This document shows, one piece after another, positions 17,605-26,390 of a stretch of 64,000 nt of DNA (its first letter is position 1; the number at the start of each line of letters is the position of its first letter). This stretch comes from CBFDBF01 sp050291465. Its GTDB lineage: Bacteria; Pseudomonadota; Gammaproteobacteria; Chromatiales; Chromatiaceae. The DNA lies in assembly GCA_050291465.1 (NCBI GenBank), contig JBNKJV010000015.1:18587-82586 (forward strand). The letters are read 5' to 3'. A model generated the notes under the pieces. That model saw nothing but the letters and a program-made list of their open reading frames with translations. It was not told the origin of the DNA and made no database searches. Position numbers and translations under genes: made by a program.

Positions 17605-17718
17605 TAAACGCGGAGGACGCCGAGACGCAGAGGCGCAAAGGTAAAAATTAGTTTTTGTTCGTTTCGAAACAAAATGAGACTTTGCGTTCTCTGCGTCTTT
17701 GCGCTCTTTGCGTTTATA
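17605..17718. repeat. Dispersed palindromic repeat, copy 2 (between purH and purD)
   Basis: The left arm contains successive GACGC, GCAGAG and GCGCAAAG words, and the right arm carries the complements CTTTGCG, CTCTGCG and CTTTGCG. GTTTCGAAAC, a perfect 10-bp palindrome, lies at the centre. The element fills most of the gap between purH and purD, which are usually close together. Confidence 0.7.
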
Positions 17719-17731
17719 ACTCGAGGTTTGA

Positions 17732-19291
17732 TCAGTGTCTGAAATGCCGCATGCCGGTGAAGACCATGGCGATGTCGTGTTCGTCCGCGGCGGTAATCAC
17801 CTCTTCATCCCGCATGGAACCGCCCGGCTGGATTACTGCGCGGATACCCACCGAGGCGGCGTTATCGAGGCCGTCGCGGAAAGGGAAAAAGGCATCGGAT
17901 GCCATCACCGAACCCTGTACCTCCAGGCCGGCATGTTCCGCCTTGATGGCGGCGATACGCGCGGAGTTGACGCGGCTCATCTGGCCGGCTCCCACGCCGA
18001 TGGTCATATTGTCTCTGCCATAGACGATGGCGTTGGATTTGACGAACTTGGCCACTCTCCAGGTGAACAGCAGGTCCTTCATCTCCTGCTCGGTGGGCGC
18101 GCGCTTGGTCACCACCTTGATATCGTTGGAGAGCTGCAGGTCCGTATCCTGCACCAACAGACCGCCGTTGACCCGTTTGTAATCCAGGCGGTGAATTGCC
18201 TCGGACGACCATTCACCGCATTCGAGTAACCGCACATTCTGCTTGCTCGCTACTACCTCTATCGCCTGGGTTGAAACCTTGGGGGCGATGATCACCTCCA
18301 CGAACTGGCGGTCGATGATAGCTTGGGCAGTCTTCGCATCAAGTTCCTGGTTGAAAGCGATGATACCGCCGAAGGCGGATTCCGGATCGGTACTGAAAGC
18401 CCGCTCATAGGCTTCCAGGAGGTCGGCGCCGATAGCCACGCCGCAGGGATTGGCGTGCTTTACGATGACGCAGGCCGGGCCTTCGTCGAACTGTTTGACG
18501 CATTCCAGTGCCGCGTCGGTATCTCCGATGTTGTTATAGGAAAGCTCCTTACCCTGGATCTGGCGGGCGGTGGAGATGCAGGCCTCCGGCTGATCCCGTT
18601 CCACGAAGAACGCCGCCTTCTGGTGCGGGTTCTCACCGTAGCGCATGGTCTGCACCTGGCGGAACTGGAGGTTTATGGTGCGCGGAAAATCGGCGGCTTC
18701 GGCGTCGAGACGCGCTCCCAGGTAGTTGGCTATGGTGCCGTCGTAATTGGAGGTGTGCTCGAAGGTCTTTACCGCCAGGTCGAAACGGGTGGCGTCGGTG
18801 ACTGCGCCGCCGTTGGCGTCCATCTCCTCCAGTACCCGCTGGTAGTCGGCAGCATCCACGACCACCGTGACATCCTTGTGGTTCTTGGCGGCCGCCCGCA
18901 GCATGGTGGGGCCGCCGATGTCGATGTTCTCAATAGCGGTGGGCAGATCGCAATCGGGATTGGCCACGGTCTGTTCGAAGGGGTAGAGATTGACCACGAT
19001 CATATCGATGGGGGCGATCTCATTCTCCTTCATGACCGAGTCGTCAACTCCACGCCGACCCAATATGCCGCCGTGGATCTTTGGATGCAGGGTCTTTACC
19101 CGTCCGTCCATCATCTCCGGAAAACCGGTATGTTCGGAAACCTCGATGACGGGAATGTCGTTTTCTGTAAGCAGCCGTGATGTGCCGCCGGTGGAAAGGA
19201 TTTCCACCTTACGCTGGTGAAGCGCGCGGGCAAAATCCACTATGCCGGTTTTATCGGATACGCTGATGAGGGCGCGGTGTATGGATGACAT
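17732..19291 (-). CDS. purH: Bifunctional AICAR transformylase / IMP cyclohydrolase
   Basis: PurH performs the last two steps of IMP synthesis. The 519-residue protein has the N-terminal MGS-like cyclohydrolase domain (ALISVSDKTGIVDFARAL, then LSTGGTSRLLTENDIPV and MMDGRVKTLHPKIHGGIL) and the C-terminal transformylase domain. The latter contains GKELSYNNIGDTDAALECV, the catalytic Lys-His segment CVIVKHANPCGVA near residue 260, and GVGAGQMSRVNSARIAA near residue 432. Length is standard. It follows fis by 26 nt on the same strand, giving the known dusB-fis-purH order, and may share that transcript. Confidence 0.98.
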   Translation of the reverse strand: MSSIHRALISVSDKTGIVDFARALHQRKVEILSTGGTSRLLTENDIPVIEVSEHTGFPEMMDGRVKTLHPKIHGGILGRRGVDDSVMKENEIAPIDMIVVNLYPFEQTVANPDCDLPTAIENIDIGGPTMLRAAAKNHKDVTVVVDAADYQRVLEEMDANGGAVTDATRFDLAVKTFEHTSNYDGTIANYLGARLDAEAADFPRTINLQFRQVQTMRYGENPHQKAAFFVERDQPEACISTARQIQGKELSYNNIGDTDAALECVKQFDEGPACVIVKHANPCGVAIGADLLEAYERAFSTDPESAFGGIIAFNQELDAKTAQAIIDRQFVEVIIAPKVSTQAIEVVASKQNVRLLECGEWSSEAIHRLDYKRVNGGLLVQDTDLQLSNDIKVVTKRAPTEQEMKDLLFTWRVAKFVKSNAIVYGRDNMTIGVGAGQMSRVNSARIAAIKAEHAGLEVQGSVMASDAFFPFRDGLDNAASVGIRAVIQPGGSMRDEEVITAADEHDIAMVFTGMRHFRH

Positions 19292-19317
19292 TGAAAAGGT
19301 CTCTTCTGTTTACGTAA

Positions 19318-19614
19318 TTAGTCCAGGTTGTATTGGGCCAGCTTTTTACGCAGGGTGCTGCGGCTTATGCCCAGCATGCCGGCGGCGCGGCTCTGGTTGC
19401 CCTCGGCCTCTTTCATGGCCGCTTCGAACAGGGGCAGTTCCACTTCTGAGATCACCATGCGATAGAGGTCACTGACACTGTGACCGTCCATCTGCTGGAA
19501 ATAGCTGATAAGCGCGTCTCGAACACACTTGTGGAGCGGTTCGTTGCCCCGCTTTTTCTTCACGGTCAGGCCGACCGTCTCCCCTTCCGCTGTCGATTGG
19601 GGCTTTGGACTCAT
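19318..19614 (-). CDS. fis: Nucleoid-associated DNA-binding protein Fis
   Basis: Fis is an abundant growth-phase-dependent DNA-bending protein that activates rRNA and tRNA promoters and shapes the nucleoid. The 98-residue protein has the N-terminal region and dimerisation helices (LHKCVRDALISYFQQMDGHS) and the C-terminal HTH (EGNQSRAAGMLGISRSTLRK). The ending KKLAQYNLD is typical. Its start overlaps the end of dusB by 4 nt, the usual coupled dusB-fis arrangement, and its expression probably depends on the dusB promoter. Confidence 0.96.
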   Translation of the reverse strand: MSPKPQSTAEGETVGLTVKKKRGNEPLHKCVRDALISYFQQMDGHSVSDLYRMVISEVELPLFEAAMKEAEGNQSRAAGMLGISRSTLRKKLAQYNLD

Positions 19615-20597
19615 GCCGCCAACTCCTTATCTGTGTATGGCCGGCCGAAAAACTCCTCGACCAGCGCTATTTGTTCTTGTGGCGTTTCAGCCTGATTTAT
19701 CTGTTTGCGGAACCGCGCACCCTGCGGCAGGTTTCTGCTGTACCAGGCAATATGTTTGCGTGCCACGCGAACGCCCTGATACTCGCTGTAGAAAACAAAC
19801 AGACGCTCCAGGTGGTTCAGGAGAAGATCGCGGATCCAGAACCGGGAAGGTTCCGGGAGTTCCTCTCCAGTGGCGAGGTAATGCGCGATTTCCGCAAAAA
19901 TCCAGGGTCTCCCCCGTGCGGCCCGGCCGATCATGATGCCTGCGGCTCCAGTTGTTGCCAAGACCTTTTTCACCTTTTTCGGGCTGTCGATGTCGCCGTT
20001 GGCGATGACCGGTATGGATACGGCCTCAACGATTGCGCCAATGGTGTCGTAATCCGCTGTGCCGGAGAAACCGCAGGCCCGGGTACGGCCGTGTACCGCC
20101 AGGGCTTGTACGCCGCACTCCTCCGCAATTCGGGCGATAGCGACGCCGTTGCGGCTATGCGGGTCCCAACCGGTGCGGATCTTCAGGGTAACGGGCACAT
20201 TGACGGTGTTAACGACGGATGTCAGTATCCGCGCCACCTTGCCTTCGTCCCGCAGTAATGCGGAACCGGCGTCGATCTTACACACCTTCTTCGCCGGACA
20301 GCCCATATTGATATCGATGATATCGGCGCCGTGGTCTACGTTGATCTGTGCCGCGTTCGCCATTGTCGCCGGGTCCGTGCCCAGGATCTGCACCGATATG
20401 GGCCCTGGTTCCCCTTCGAAGTCAAGGCGTCGCAGGGTCTTCCGGGTGCCCCGCAGGGCGGAATTGCAGGAAATCATTTCAGATATCGCCAGACCCGCGC
20501 CGAACTCCCTGCATAACTGGCGAAAGGGGCGGTCCGTAACCCCGGCCATGGGGGCGACAAGCAGGTTGTTCTTCAGCTGGTAAGGGCCGATGCGCAT
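19611..20597 (-). CDS. dusB: tRNA-dihydrouridine synthase B
   Basis: DusB reduces specific uridines in the D-loop of tRNA using FMN and NADPH. The 328-residue protein begins with the FMN-binding LLVAPMAGVTDRPFRQLCRE and has the catalytic cysteine in DINMGCPAKKVC near residue 101. The RNA/FMN segments LKIRTGWD, AVHGRTRACGFSG, VIANGDIDSP and GIMIGRAARGRPWIF follow in the expected order. The first gene of the dusB-fis operon, it has a 150-nt upstream gap containing a perfect 8-bp hairpin (20627-20651). Confidence 0.97.
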   Translation of the reverse strand: MRIGPYQLKNNLLVAPMAGVTDRPFRQLCREFGAGLAISEMISCNSALRGTRKTLRRLDFEGEPGPISVQILGTDPATMANAAQINVDHGADIIDINMGCPAKKVCKIDAGSALLRDEGKVARILTSVVNTVNVPVTLKIRTGWDPHSRNGVAIARIAEECGVQALAVHGRTRACGFSGTADYDTIGAIVEAVSIPVIANGDIDSPKKVKKVLATTGAAGIMIGRAARGRPWIFAEIAHYLATGEELPEPSRFWIRDLLLNHLERLFVFYSEYQGVRVARKHIAWYSRNLPQGARFRKQINQAETPQEQIALVEEFFGRPYTDKELAA

Positions 20598-20626
20598 GTC
20601 TGGACCGTGGTGTTAAAGAGGAACGA

Positions 20627-20651
20627 CGAGGGCGGATATGGTACGCCCTCG
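20627..20651 (-). other. Perfect hairpin in the dusB leader
   Basis: CGAGGGCG and CGCCCTCG form an 8-bp GC-rich stem around a 9-nt loop, about 30 nt before the dusB start. No U-run follows, so it is not a clear terminator. It could stabilise or control the dusB-fis leader, or mark the end of the upstream DUF3426 transcript. Confidence 0.4.
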
Positions 20652-20747
20652 GCGATGCGAAGGCAAAGTATCTACGTCACTTTATTCGATCGCTGATCCG
20701 CAATCTCATAGGGGGTTTTGTCGGCGGGTGTTTCAACAAGCACAGCG

Positions 20748-22316
20748 CTAGAAAAAATCCAGCTTGAAGCCGGTTACGTCCTTCCCCGGATCTTCCACAT
20801 CCATTTCGATTTCCAGGGCCTGTTCCGGTTCCAACAATTCTGCTTTATCCGGATTTCTCCCCAGATATTCCAGAGGGTTGAAATAGCGTTGCACCAGCAG
20901 TTTCTGATCCCGATTATAGAGGCCGATCCGTAACTTCGGATAAGGTTGAGGGAATTCCGCTTTATTGATGAAGGTGATGTTGATCTTGAGGGCGTTCGGT
21001 ACCTCAGGGTGGGAGATGATGGATCGGCTCAATACCCTAAACTGTTTCGGTGCGCGTCGGGGCGGTAGTTGGCATCTGCTGATCATGCAGACCGCCCCCA
21101 GTAACTTTCGTCCTTCCGGGTAACGCATCAGTTCCTGGCGCCCAAGCCAGCTTACCTGTGCGATGGCGACGAGTATCAGCAGGATGCAGCCCAGGGTCCA
21201 GAATATTCTGCCGCCCTTTTTCTCACGCTCTTCCGTCAAGGTTGCTTCGATGGAGAGCGGATCCCGCTGTTCCGGCTCGGCGGCAGGAAGGACATCCGTT
21301 TCTTCCGCGGCGCTCTCTTCCTCAACCGCTTCCCCCGGGTCGTATTCCACCGGAGTGGTGTAGGTCTCCGCTTCGAACGCCTCCGGTTCCAGGTCGGTCT
21401 CTTCCAGGTAGGAATCAGGTTCTTCATCCTCGGTTGCCGCTACCCCCGGCGCACCGTTTGATCCAAGTGCGCCCATCGTCGTTGCGGGGGCTTCTGCTAT
21501 GGTCAGCAGTTGTTCCGATTCAGCTTCAAGGTCTTCCAGTTCCGAGACGAGGTCATCGAATCCCGGCTCTATCGACTCCAACTGGGACGCCAGTTCCGTA
21601 AAATCCGATTCGGCGTTTTCGGAGTTATCCGGTTCGTCCGGTTCTTGGTAGGAAACGCCGGAGTGCCAGGCGGGTTTCTCGGTCTCTTCCTTGAATGTAT
21701 CATCGGCACTGCCGGACCTCGGCTCGTCTTCCCTCGGAGTGGGGTTCCCGGGCAGGGGTATGAGTTGTTCCGACTCATCATCCAGGTCATCCAGTTCCGA
21801 AACGAGCTCCTGAAGTTGCGGTTCAAGTTCCCGCAGTTCCGATTCCAGGTCCTCCAGTTCCGACTCGGGCTCCTCCAGGGCGGACTCCAGGTTGGCGAGA
21901 TCGGAATCTATTTCACCCAGGTCAGGTTCGGCCCTTTTCCCTTCAGTCCCGACGTCGTTGAGCCCGATATCGATATCTCCAAGGTCCAGATTTATATCCT
22001 CGCTCCTTGGAAAGGGATCAGTTGAAATATTCAGAAGGTCGTCGTATTCGAAAGAGCTGTCTTCCCGCGGGTCGTCCTTGAACCCGACTTCAAAATCCCG
22101 CAGTGAGATCTCGGATGAGTCCGGCTGGGAGGAGGTGGAGTCGGCGAAGAGTGAGTTCGGCCACTCCTCTTTTTCCGCCGGGGCGGACTCGCGCAGGTTT
22201 TCAAGGGCGTTAAAGATGTTGTCGCAGCGACTGCAGTGGACCCGCCCGCGGCCGGCGCGCAACTGCTCGGCACGCACGCGAAACAGGGTATTGCAAAAGG
22301 GGCACTGGGTGTACAT
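20748..22316 (-). CDS. Zinc-ribbon / DUF3426 membrane protein with long acidic coiled region
   Basis: This 522-residue protein starts with an MJ0042-type zinc ribbon (CPFCNTLFRVRAEQL, then VHCSRCDNIF; residues 5-31). A very acidic, Glu/Asp/Leu-rich low-complexity segment follows (about residues 45-350), then one transmembrane helix (FWTLGCILLILVAIAQVSWL, about 370-389) and a C-terminal DUF3426 domain of beta character. The acidic part includes SELEDLESELRELEPQLQEL and a partly duplicated unit (LVSELDDLDDESEQL, LVSELEDLEAESEQL). The zinc ribbon would face the cytoplasm and DUF3426 the periplasm. Location between prmA and dusB is conserved in gammaproteobacteria. Function is unknown. Confidence 0.85.
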   Translation of the reverse strand: MYTQCPFCNTLFRVRAEQLRAGRGRVHCSRCDNIFNALENLRESAPAEKEEWPNSLFADSTSSQPDSSEISLRDFEVGFKDDPREDSSFEYDDLLNISTDPFPRSEDINLDLGDIDIGLNDVGTEGKRAEPDLGEIDSDLANLESALEEPESELEDLESELRELEPQLQELVSELDDLDDESEQLIPLPGNPTPREDEPRSGSADDTFKEETEKPAWHSGVSYQEPDEPDNSENAESDFTELASQLESIEPGFDDLVSELEDLEAESEQLLTIAEAPATTMGALGSNGAPGVAATEDEEPDSYLEETDLEPEAFEAETYTTPVEYDPGEAVEEESAAEETDVLPAAEPEQRDPLSIEATLTEEREKKGGRIFWTLGCILLILVAIAQVSWLGRQELMRYPEGRKLLGAVCMISRCQLPPRRAPKQFRVLSRSIISHPEVPNALKINITFINKAEFPQPYPKLRIGLYNRDQKLLVQRYFNPLEYLGRNPDKAELLEPEQALEIEMDVEDPGKDVTGFKLDFF

Positions 22317-22430
22317 GGGAGATCGGGTATCAGTTTCCGTGACTAATATTTAAGGGTCCGTAAGGTTTGATTGTCGGATGTTTCAGTGAATTAAATGCCA
22401 ATATCTCCAGAACAGCAACCGGGTGCCGGG

Positions 22431-23306
22431 TCAACGTCGCCTCCCGTGCAGCAGGAGCCATTCTTCCCGTTCCTCCGGAGGGGACATAAGAAACCGCTGT
22501 CGGTAGGTCTCGAACACGCTGTCGCCCTGCTCCCGAAGGATCCCGGAGAGTACCAATTCTCCTCCTTTTCTTACCCGCGAACTGAGAATCGGTTCCAGCT
22601 CTATCAGGGGGGCTGCCAGGATATTGGCCAGGAGGATGTCGCTCATAAGATCCGGGATCTCCCCCACCTCGTGGATTTCAAGCTTTTCAAGCACCCCGTT
22701 TTTTTCCGCGTTGTCGCGGGTGGCCTGTAATGCCTGGGGATCGTGGTCAACGGCTATAACCCTTTCGGCGCCGAGCCGCAGGGCGGCGATAGCGAGAATT
22801 CCGGATCCACAGCCGAAATCCATAACCAGTTTACCGCCGAGTTCGGCCCGGTCCAGCCACTCCAGGCAGAGCGCGGTGGTGGCGTGGGTTCCGGTGCCGA
22901 ATGCCAGTCCGGGGTCCAGTTCCACAACCACCGCATCCGTCTGGTCCGGCAGCCTCCCATCGGGGCAGATCCAGAGTCGTCGGCCGAAACGCATGGGGTG
23001 AAAGGCGTCGAGCCAGCAGCGCTCCCAGACCTGATCTGCGAGTTGTTCCATTTTCAGTTCCATCCTTTGACCCCGGGTAAGGCTGGTTCTGATGGCGTGC
23101 TCCAGCTGTTCCGGGTCCCGGGTTTCCGGAAACAGTCCGCTGACACGGGTGGCCTGCCACAGGGGGGAGTCACCCGGCTTCGGTTCCAGCAACGGTTCGT
23201 CTCCCGCGTCACCCAGGGTGACGGAAAGGGCGCCGAGGTTCTCCAGCAGAAGCTCTATAAACGGCGCCTCATCTTTGTTAACAGTGATGTGAACCTGGAG
23301 CCACAT
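22431..23306 (-). CDS. prmA: Ribosomal protein L11 methyltransferase
   Basis: PrmA trimethylates several amino groups of ribosomal protein L11 with S-adenosylmethionine. The 291-residue protein has the N-terminal L11-recognition domain (MWLQVHITVNKDEAPFIEL, DAGDEPLLEP), the linker WERCWLDAFHPMRFGRRLWI, and the SAM-binding domain with LDPGLAFGTGTHATTALCLE near residue 129. VMDFGCGSGILAIAALRLGA lies near residue 160 and DILLANILAAPLIEL near residue 222. Length is standard. It follows accC on the same strand after 113 nt. Confidence 0.97.
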   Translation of the reverse strand: MWLQVHITVNKDEAPFIELLLENLGALSVTLGDAGDEPLLEPKPGDSPLWQATRVSGLFPETRDPEQLEHAIRTSLTRGQRMELKMEQLADQVWERCWLDAFHPMRFGRRLWICPDGRLPDQTDAVVVELDPGLAFGTGTHATTALCLEWLDRAELGGKLVMDFGCGSGILAIAALRLGAERVIAVDHDPQALQATRDNAEKNGVLEKLEIHEVGEIPDLMSDILLANILAAPLIELEPILSSRVRKGGELVLSGILREQGDSVFETYRQRFLMSPPEEREEWLLLHGRRR

Positions 23307-23419
23307 AGGTGAAGGTGCTGAGAATCGGGTATCTGTATAGTATGAACAGGCTCTAGGAATAGAACTCTTCGTCCCTGGTGCCTGCCTGGTACCTAGGCCC
23401 TGATCGCTCGGCCCTTATC

Positions 23420-24760
23420 TTACAGTCCGAGTTTCTTTTCCAGATAGTGGATGTTGACTCCGCCGGCCGCGAAATTGGTATCTCTCACGATTTCCTCGTG
23501 CAGCGCAATGTTGGTATTGATTCCGTCAATCACCATTTCAGCGAGCGCCGTGCGCATTCTGGCCAGGGCTTCTTCGCGGGAGGCGCCGTGTGCGATCAGC
23601 TTTCCGATCATGGAGTCGTAATACGGCGGAACCACATAACCGTTATAGATGTGGGAGTCCACGCGAATGCCCGGTCCCCCGGCAATATGCAGTTGCGTAA
23701 TCCTGCCGGGGCTCGGGAGGAAGCTCTTGGCGTCCTCGGCGTTGATGCGGCACTCGATGGCATGACCGGTCAGGCGAATGTCCTCCTGACGAACGGAAAG
23801 CGGTTCGCCGGCGGCGATACGGATCTGTTCCTTGACGATGTCCACGCCCGTGATCATTTCGGTCACCGGGTGTTCCACCTGGACCCGGGTATTCATCTCG
23901 ATGAAATAAAATTCGCCATTCTCATAAAGGAATTCAAAAGTACCGGCGCCGCGATAACCGATTTGCCGGCAGGCCTCGGCGCAGCGTTCGCCGATTCTGT
24001 TGCGTTGCTCTTCGGTTATGCCCGGTGCGGGTGCCTCTTCCACAACCTTCTGATGACGGCGCTGCATGGAGCAGTCACGCTCTCCAAGGTGTATGGCGTC
24101 GCCGTGGGTGTCTGCCAGAACCTGGAATTCCACATGTCGCGGGTTCTCCAGGAATTTCTCCATGTAGACCGTCTCGTTGCCGAATGCGGCAGCGGCCTCG
24201 GCCTGGGTCAGGGAGATGGAACTCAGGAGCGTCGCCTCGGAGTGCACCACACGCATACCCCGGCCACCACCACCACCGGCCGCTTTGATGATTACCGGAT
24301 AGCCGATATCGCGTGCCATGCGGATGATTTCGTTTTTATCTTCTCCCAATGGGCCGTTCGAGCCGGGGACCGTGGGAACACCCGCCGCTTTCATCGCATT
24401 AATGGCGGTGATTTTGTCTCCCATGAGGCGTATGGTCTCAGGCTTCGGTCCGATGAAAACAAAGCCGCTCTCTTCCACACGTTCCGCGAAATCGGCGTTC
24501 TCCGAGAGAAAGCCGTATCCCGGGTGGATGGCGGTAGCGTCCGTGACCTCGGCGGCACTGATGATCGCCGGGACGTGCAGATAACTTTCGGTGGAGGGCG
24601 CCGGTCCGATACAGACGCTTTCATCAGCAAACAGTACGTGTTTTAGGGAACGATCGGCCTCGGAATGGACGGCCACGGTCTTGATCCCGAGTTCGGAACA
24701 AGCGCGGAGTATGCGCAGAGCGATTTCGCCCCGGTTGGCAATAACGACTTTATCGATCAT
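23420..24760 (-). CDS. accC: Acetyl-CoA carboxylase, biotin carboxylase subunit
   Basis: AccC carboxylates the biotin on AccB with ATP and bicarbonate, the first half-reaction of fatty-acid synthesis. The 446-residue ATP-grasp protein begins MIDKVVIANRGEIALRILRA and contains HPGYGFLSENADFAE near residue 80. The glycine-rich ATP loop IIKAAGGGGGRGMRVV is near residue 157, followed by ERDCSMQRRHQKVVEEAPAP and the catalytic EMNTRVQVEHPVTEMITGVD near residue 287. Length is standard. It is 16 nt downstream of accB in the aroQ-accB-accC order. Confidence 0.98.
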   Translation of the reverse strand: MIDKVVIANRGEIALRILRACSELGIKTVAVHSEADRSLKHVLFADESVCIGPAPSTESYLHVPAIISAAEVTDATAIHPGYGFLSENADFAERVEESGFVFIGPKPETIRLMGDKITAINAMKAAGVPTVPGSNGPLGEDKNEIIRMARDIGYPVIIKAAGGGGGRGMRVVHSEATLLSSISLTQAEAAAAFGNETVYMEKFLENPRHVEFQVLADTHGDAIHLGERDCSMQRRHQKVVEEAPAPGITEEQRNRIGERCAEACRQIGYRGAGTFEFLYENGEFYFIEMNTRVQVEHPVTEMITGVDIVKEQIRIAAGEPLSVRQEDIRLTGHAIECRINAEDAKSFLPSPGRITQLHIAGGPGIRVDSHIYNGYVVPPYYDSMIGKLIAHGASREEALARMRTALAEMVIDGINTNIALHEEIVRDTNFAAGGVNIHYLEKKLGL

Positions 24761-24776
24761 GGGTGGCGGGTAAATC

Positions 24777-25235
24777 CTACTCGATGATGAAAATGGGCTG
24801 GTTGTATTCCACCGGCTCGCCGTTTTCCACCAGGATCTTTTTGACGGTTCCCGCCTTGTCGGATTCGATCTGATTGAGGATCTTCATGGCTTCGATGATG
24901 CAGAGCGTGTCGCCGACATTTACCCGTTGACCCTCTTCAACAAAGTTCTTTGCGCCCGGCGAGGGAGCACGATAGAAGGTGCCGACCATGGGGGATTTGA
25001 TCTGATGGCCGCTGATCTCTTCCACGTCCAGGGGTTCTCTCTTTTCCGCCAGGGCGGGCGAAGCGGAGGACTCGGCGGCCGCCGGCGCGGGAGCCGCGGC
25101 GTAGATCGGGGTTGCCATCGGGAGCGAGCTGGCGCGGCTTATGCGAACCGACTCTTCGCCCTCGTGAATTTCAATCTCGGCAATGTCCGATTCTTCCAGT
25201 AGTTCAATCAGTTTCTTTACTTTACGGATATCCAT
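24777..25235 (-). CDS. accB: Acetyl-CoA carboxylase, biotin carboxyl carrier protein
   Basis: AccB carries carboxybiotin between AccC and the AccAD transferase. The 152-residue protein has an N-terminal helical part (IRKVKKLIELLEESDIAEIE), an Ala/Pro-rich flexible linker (about residues 43-65) and the C-terminal biotinyl domain. The biotin attachment site is the lysine of CIIEAMKILNQIESD near residue 118. SPMVGTFYRAPSPGAKNFVE is the conserved entry to the domain. It lies between aroQ (24 nt upstream) and accC. Confidence 0.98.
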   Translation of the reverse strand: MDIRKVKKLIELLEESDIAEIEIHEGEESVRISRASSLPMATPIYAAAPAPAAAESSASPALAEKREPLDVEEISGHQIKSPMVGTFYRAPSPGAKNFVEEGQRVNVGDTLCIIEAMKILNQIESDKAGTVKKILVENGEPVEYNQPIFIIE

Positions 25236-25259
25236 CGTTGCTTGTCTCTGGCTTTCAGG

Positions 25260-25700
25260 TCAGGCGTTAATGTGGCGCAGCGCCGCTTGCAGAGCCAGTT
25301 CATAGCTCTGGGCACCCAGACCACTGATGACGCCCTCCGCAATATCGGAAAAGAAGGAGCGCTTGCGAAACTCCTCCCGGGCATGGATGTTGGAAAGATG
25401 TACTTCAATAAACGGGATGTCGGCCCCCAGCAGGGCGTCGCGTAACGCCACGCTGGAATGGGTGAATGCCGCCGGATTTATGATTATAAAAGCGACCCCG
25501 TCGCCGCGGGCGGCATGAATACGATCCACCAGTTCATGCTCCGCGTTGCTCTGGAAAAAGGCGATGGTATGTCCGGCCTCCTGGGCGAGATCCTTCAGTT
25601 TTGCCTGAATGGAATCCAGGGTATCGGCGCCGTAGATATCGGGTTCACGGGTGCCGAGCAGGTTGAGATTCGGGCCGTTGAGTACCAGGATAGTCGCCAT
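25260..25700 (-). CDS. aroQ: Type II 3-dehydroquinate dehydratase
   Basis: AroQ dehydrates 3-dehydroquinate to 3-dehydroshikimate in the shikimate pathway. The 146-residue dodecameric type II enzyme begins ATILVLNGPNLNLLGTREPD, with the catalytic tyrosine in DIYGADTL. FFQSNAEHELVDRIHAA follows, then IINPAAFTHSSVALRDAL near residue 75 and IEVHLSNIHAREEFRKRS near residue 97. Length is standard. It heads the aroQ-accB-accC run; a 186-nt gap separates it from tlpA upstream and probably holds the promoter, although no clear -35/-10 pair stands out. Confidence 0.97.
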   Translation of the reverse strand: MATILVLNGPNLNLLGTREPDIYGADTLDSIQAKLKDLAQEAGHTIAFFQSNAEHELVDRIHAARGDGVAFIIINPAAFTHSSVALRDALLGADIPFIEVHLSNIHAREEFRKRSFFSDIAEGVISGLGAQSYELALQAALRHINA

Positions 25701-25886
25701 GGGTCGATCTCTTTATCGTTATTTTCGTCGGCTGGATAACAGCCCGCAACCGGGTCTTTATCCTGCCGAATCAGTAGGGATCGAATTCTGCATGATCGGC
25801 ACAAGATTGTCTAGTTTTCTCGCAAGATAGGGTCAGATCCCCGCAAGTAGCTGGATAGCTCAATAGCGGGAAGACGGCGATCGGTG

Positions 25887-26390
25887 TTACAGCAGGGGTT
25901 GCAGCTGCGCTTCCAGGATCGCCGGGGTCATGGCCCCGCCCTGGGCGTAGCGAAGGGTGCCGTCACGGTCGAAGATGGCGGTGAAAGGCAGCCCCAGGTG
26001 CCGGTTGCCCCAGCCCCGGGAGAGGTTGATGGCCTCCGTACCCCCCAGGAGCACCGGAAAATTGAAATTATACAAGGGGGCCGTCTCCTGTACCTGCTCC
26101 GGATCGTCGATGGCGATGGCCACGATCTGCAGCCCCCGGTCCCGGTAGCGCTCCTGAAATTGGATAAAATGCGGTATCTCTTCATGGCAGGGCGGGCACC
26201 AGGTGGCCCAGAAATTGACTACCAATACCTTGCCCTGCCACTCCTCGCTGCTGCGGTTCTGCTGTGCCAGGTCGGGAAATGAGAAGCGGACCTGTTGCTG
26301 TCCCTGGTGGGAGAAGGTGATCACCATCCAGATGACGCCGCTTAACAGAAAAAGAAGCGCCAGGACCAAAAGTCCGCGCTGGACGTTCAT
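25887..26390 (-). CDS. TlpA/ResA-family periplasmic thiol-disulfide oxidoreductase
   Basis: This 167-residue protein has an N-terminal membrane anchor (RGLLVLALLFLLSGVIWMVI, residues 5-24) and a periplasmic thioredoxin fold with active site WATWCPPCHEEIPHF near residue 61. The cis-proline loop LGLPFTAIFDRDG is near residue 133. The WCPPC active site fits TlpA/ResA-type reductases used in cytochrome c maturation or disulfide reduction. Its start overlaps the dsbD stop by 4 nt, so it is made with DsbD and is a likely recipient of DsbD electrons. That partnership is inferred from context. Confidence 0.9.
   Translation of the reverse strand: MNVQRGLLVLALLFLLSGVIWMVITFSHQGQQQVRFSFPDLAQQNRSSEEWQGKVLVVNFWATWCPPCHEEIPHFIQFQERYRDRGLQIVAIAIDDPEQVQETAPLYNFNFPVLLGGTEAINLSRGWGNRHLGLPFTAIFDRDGTLRYAQGGAMTPAILEAQLQPLL

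Noticed and set aside
16349..17644. Long plus-strand open frame (431 codons) across purD
   Set aside because: It is a shadow of purD rich in His/Gly/Arg with no recognisable domain.
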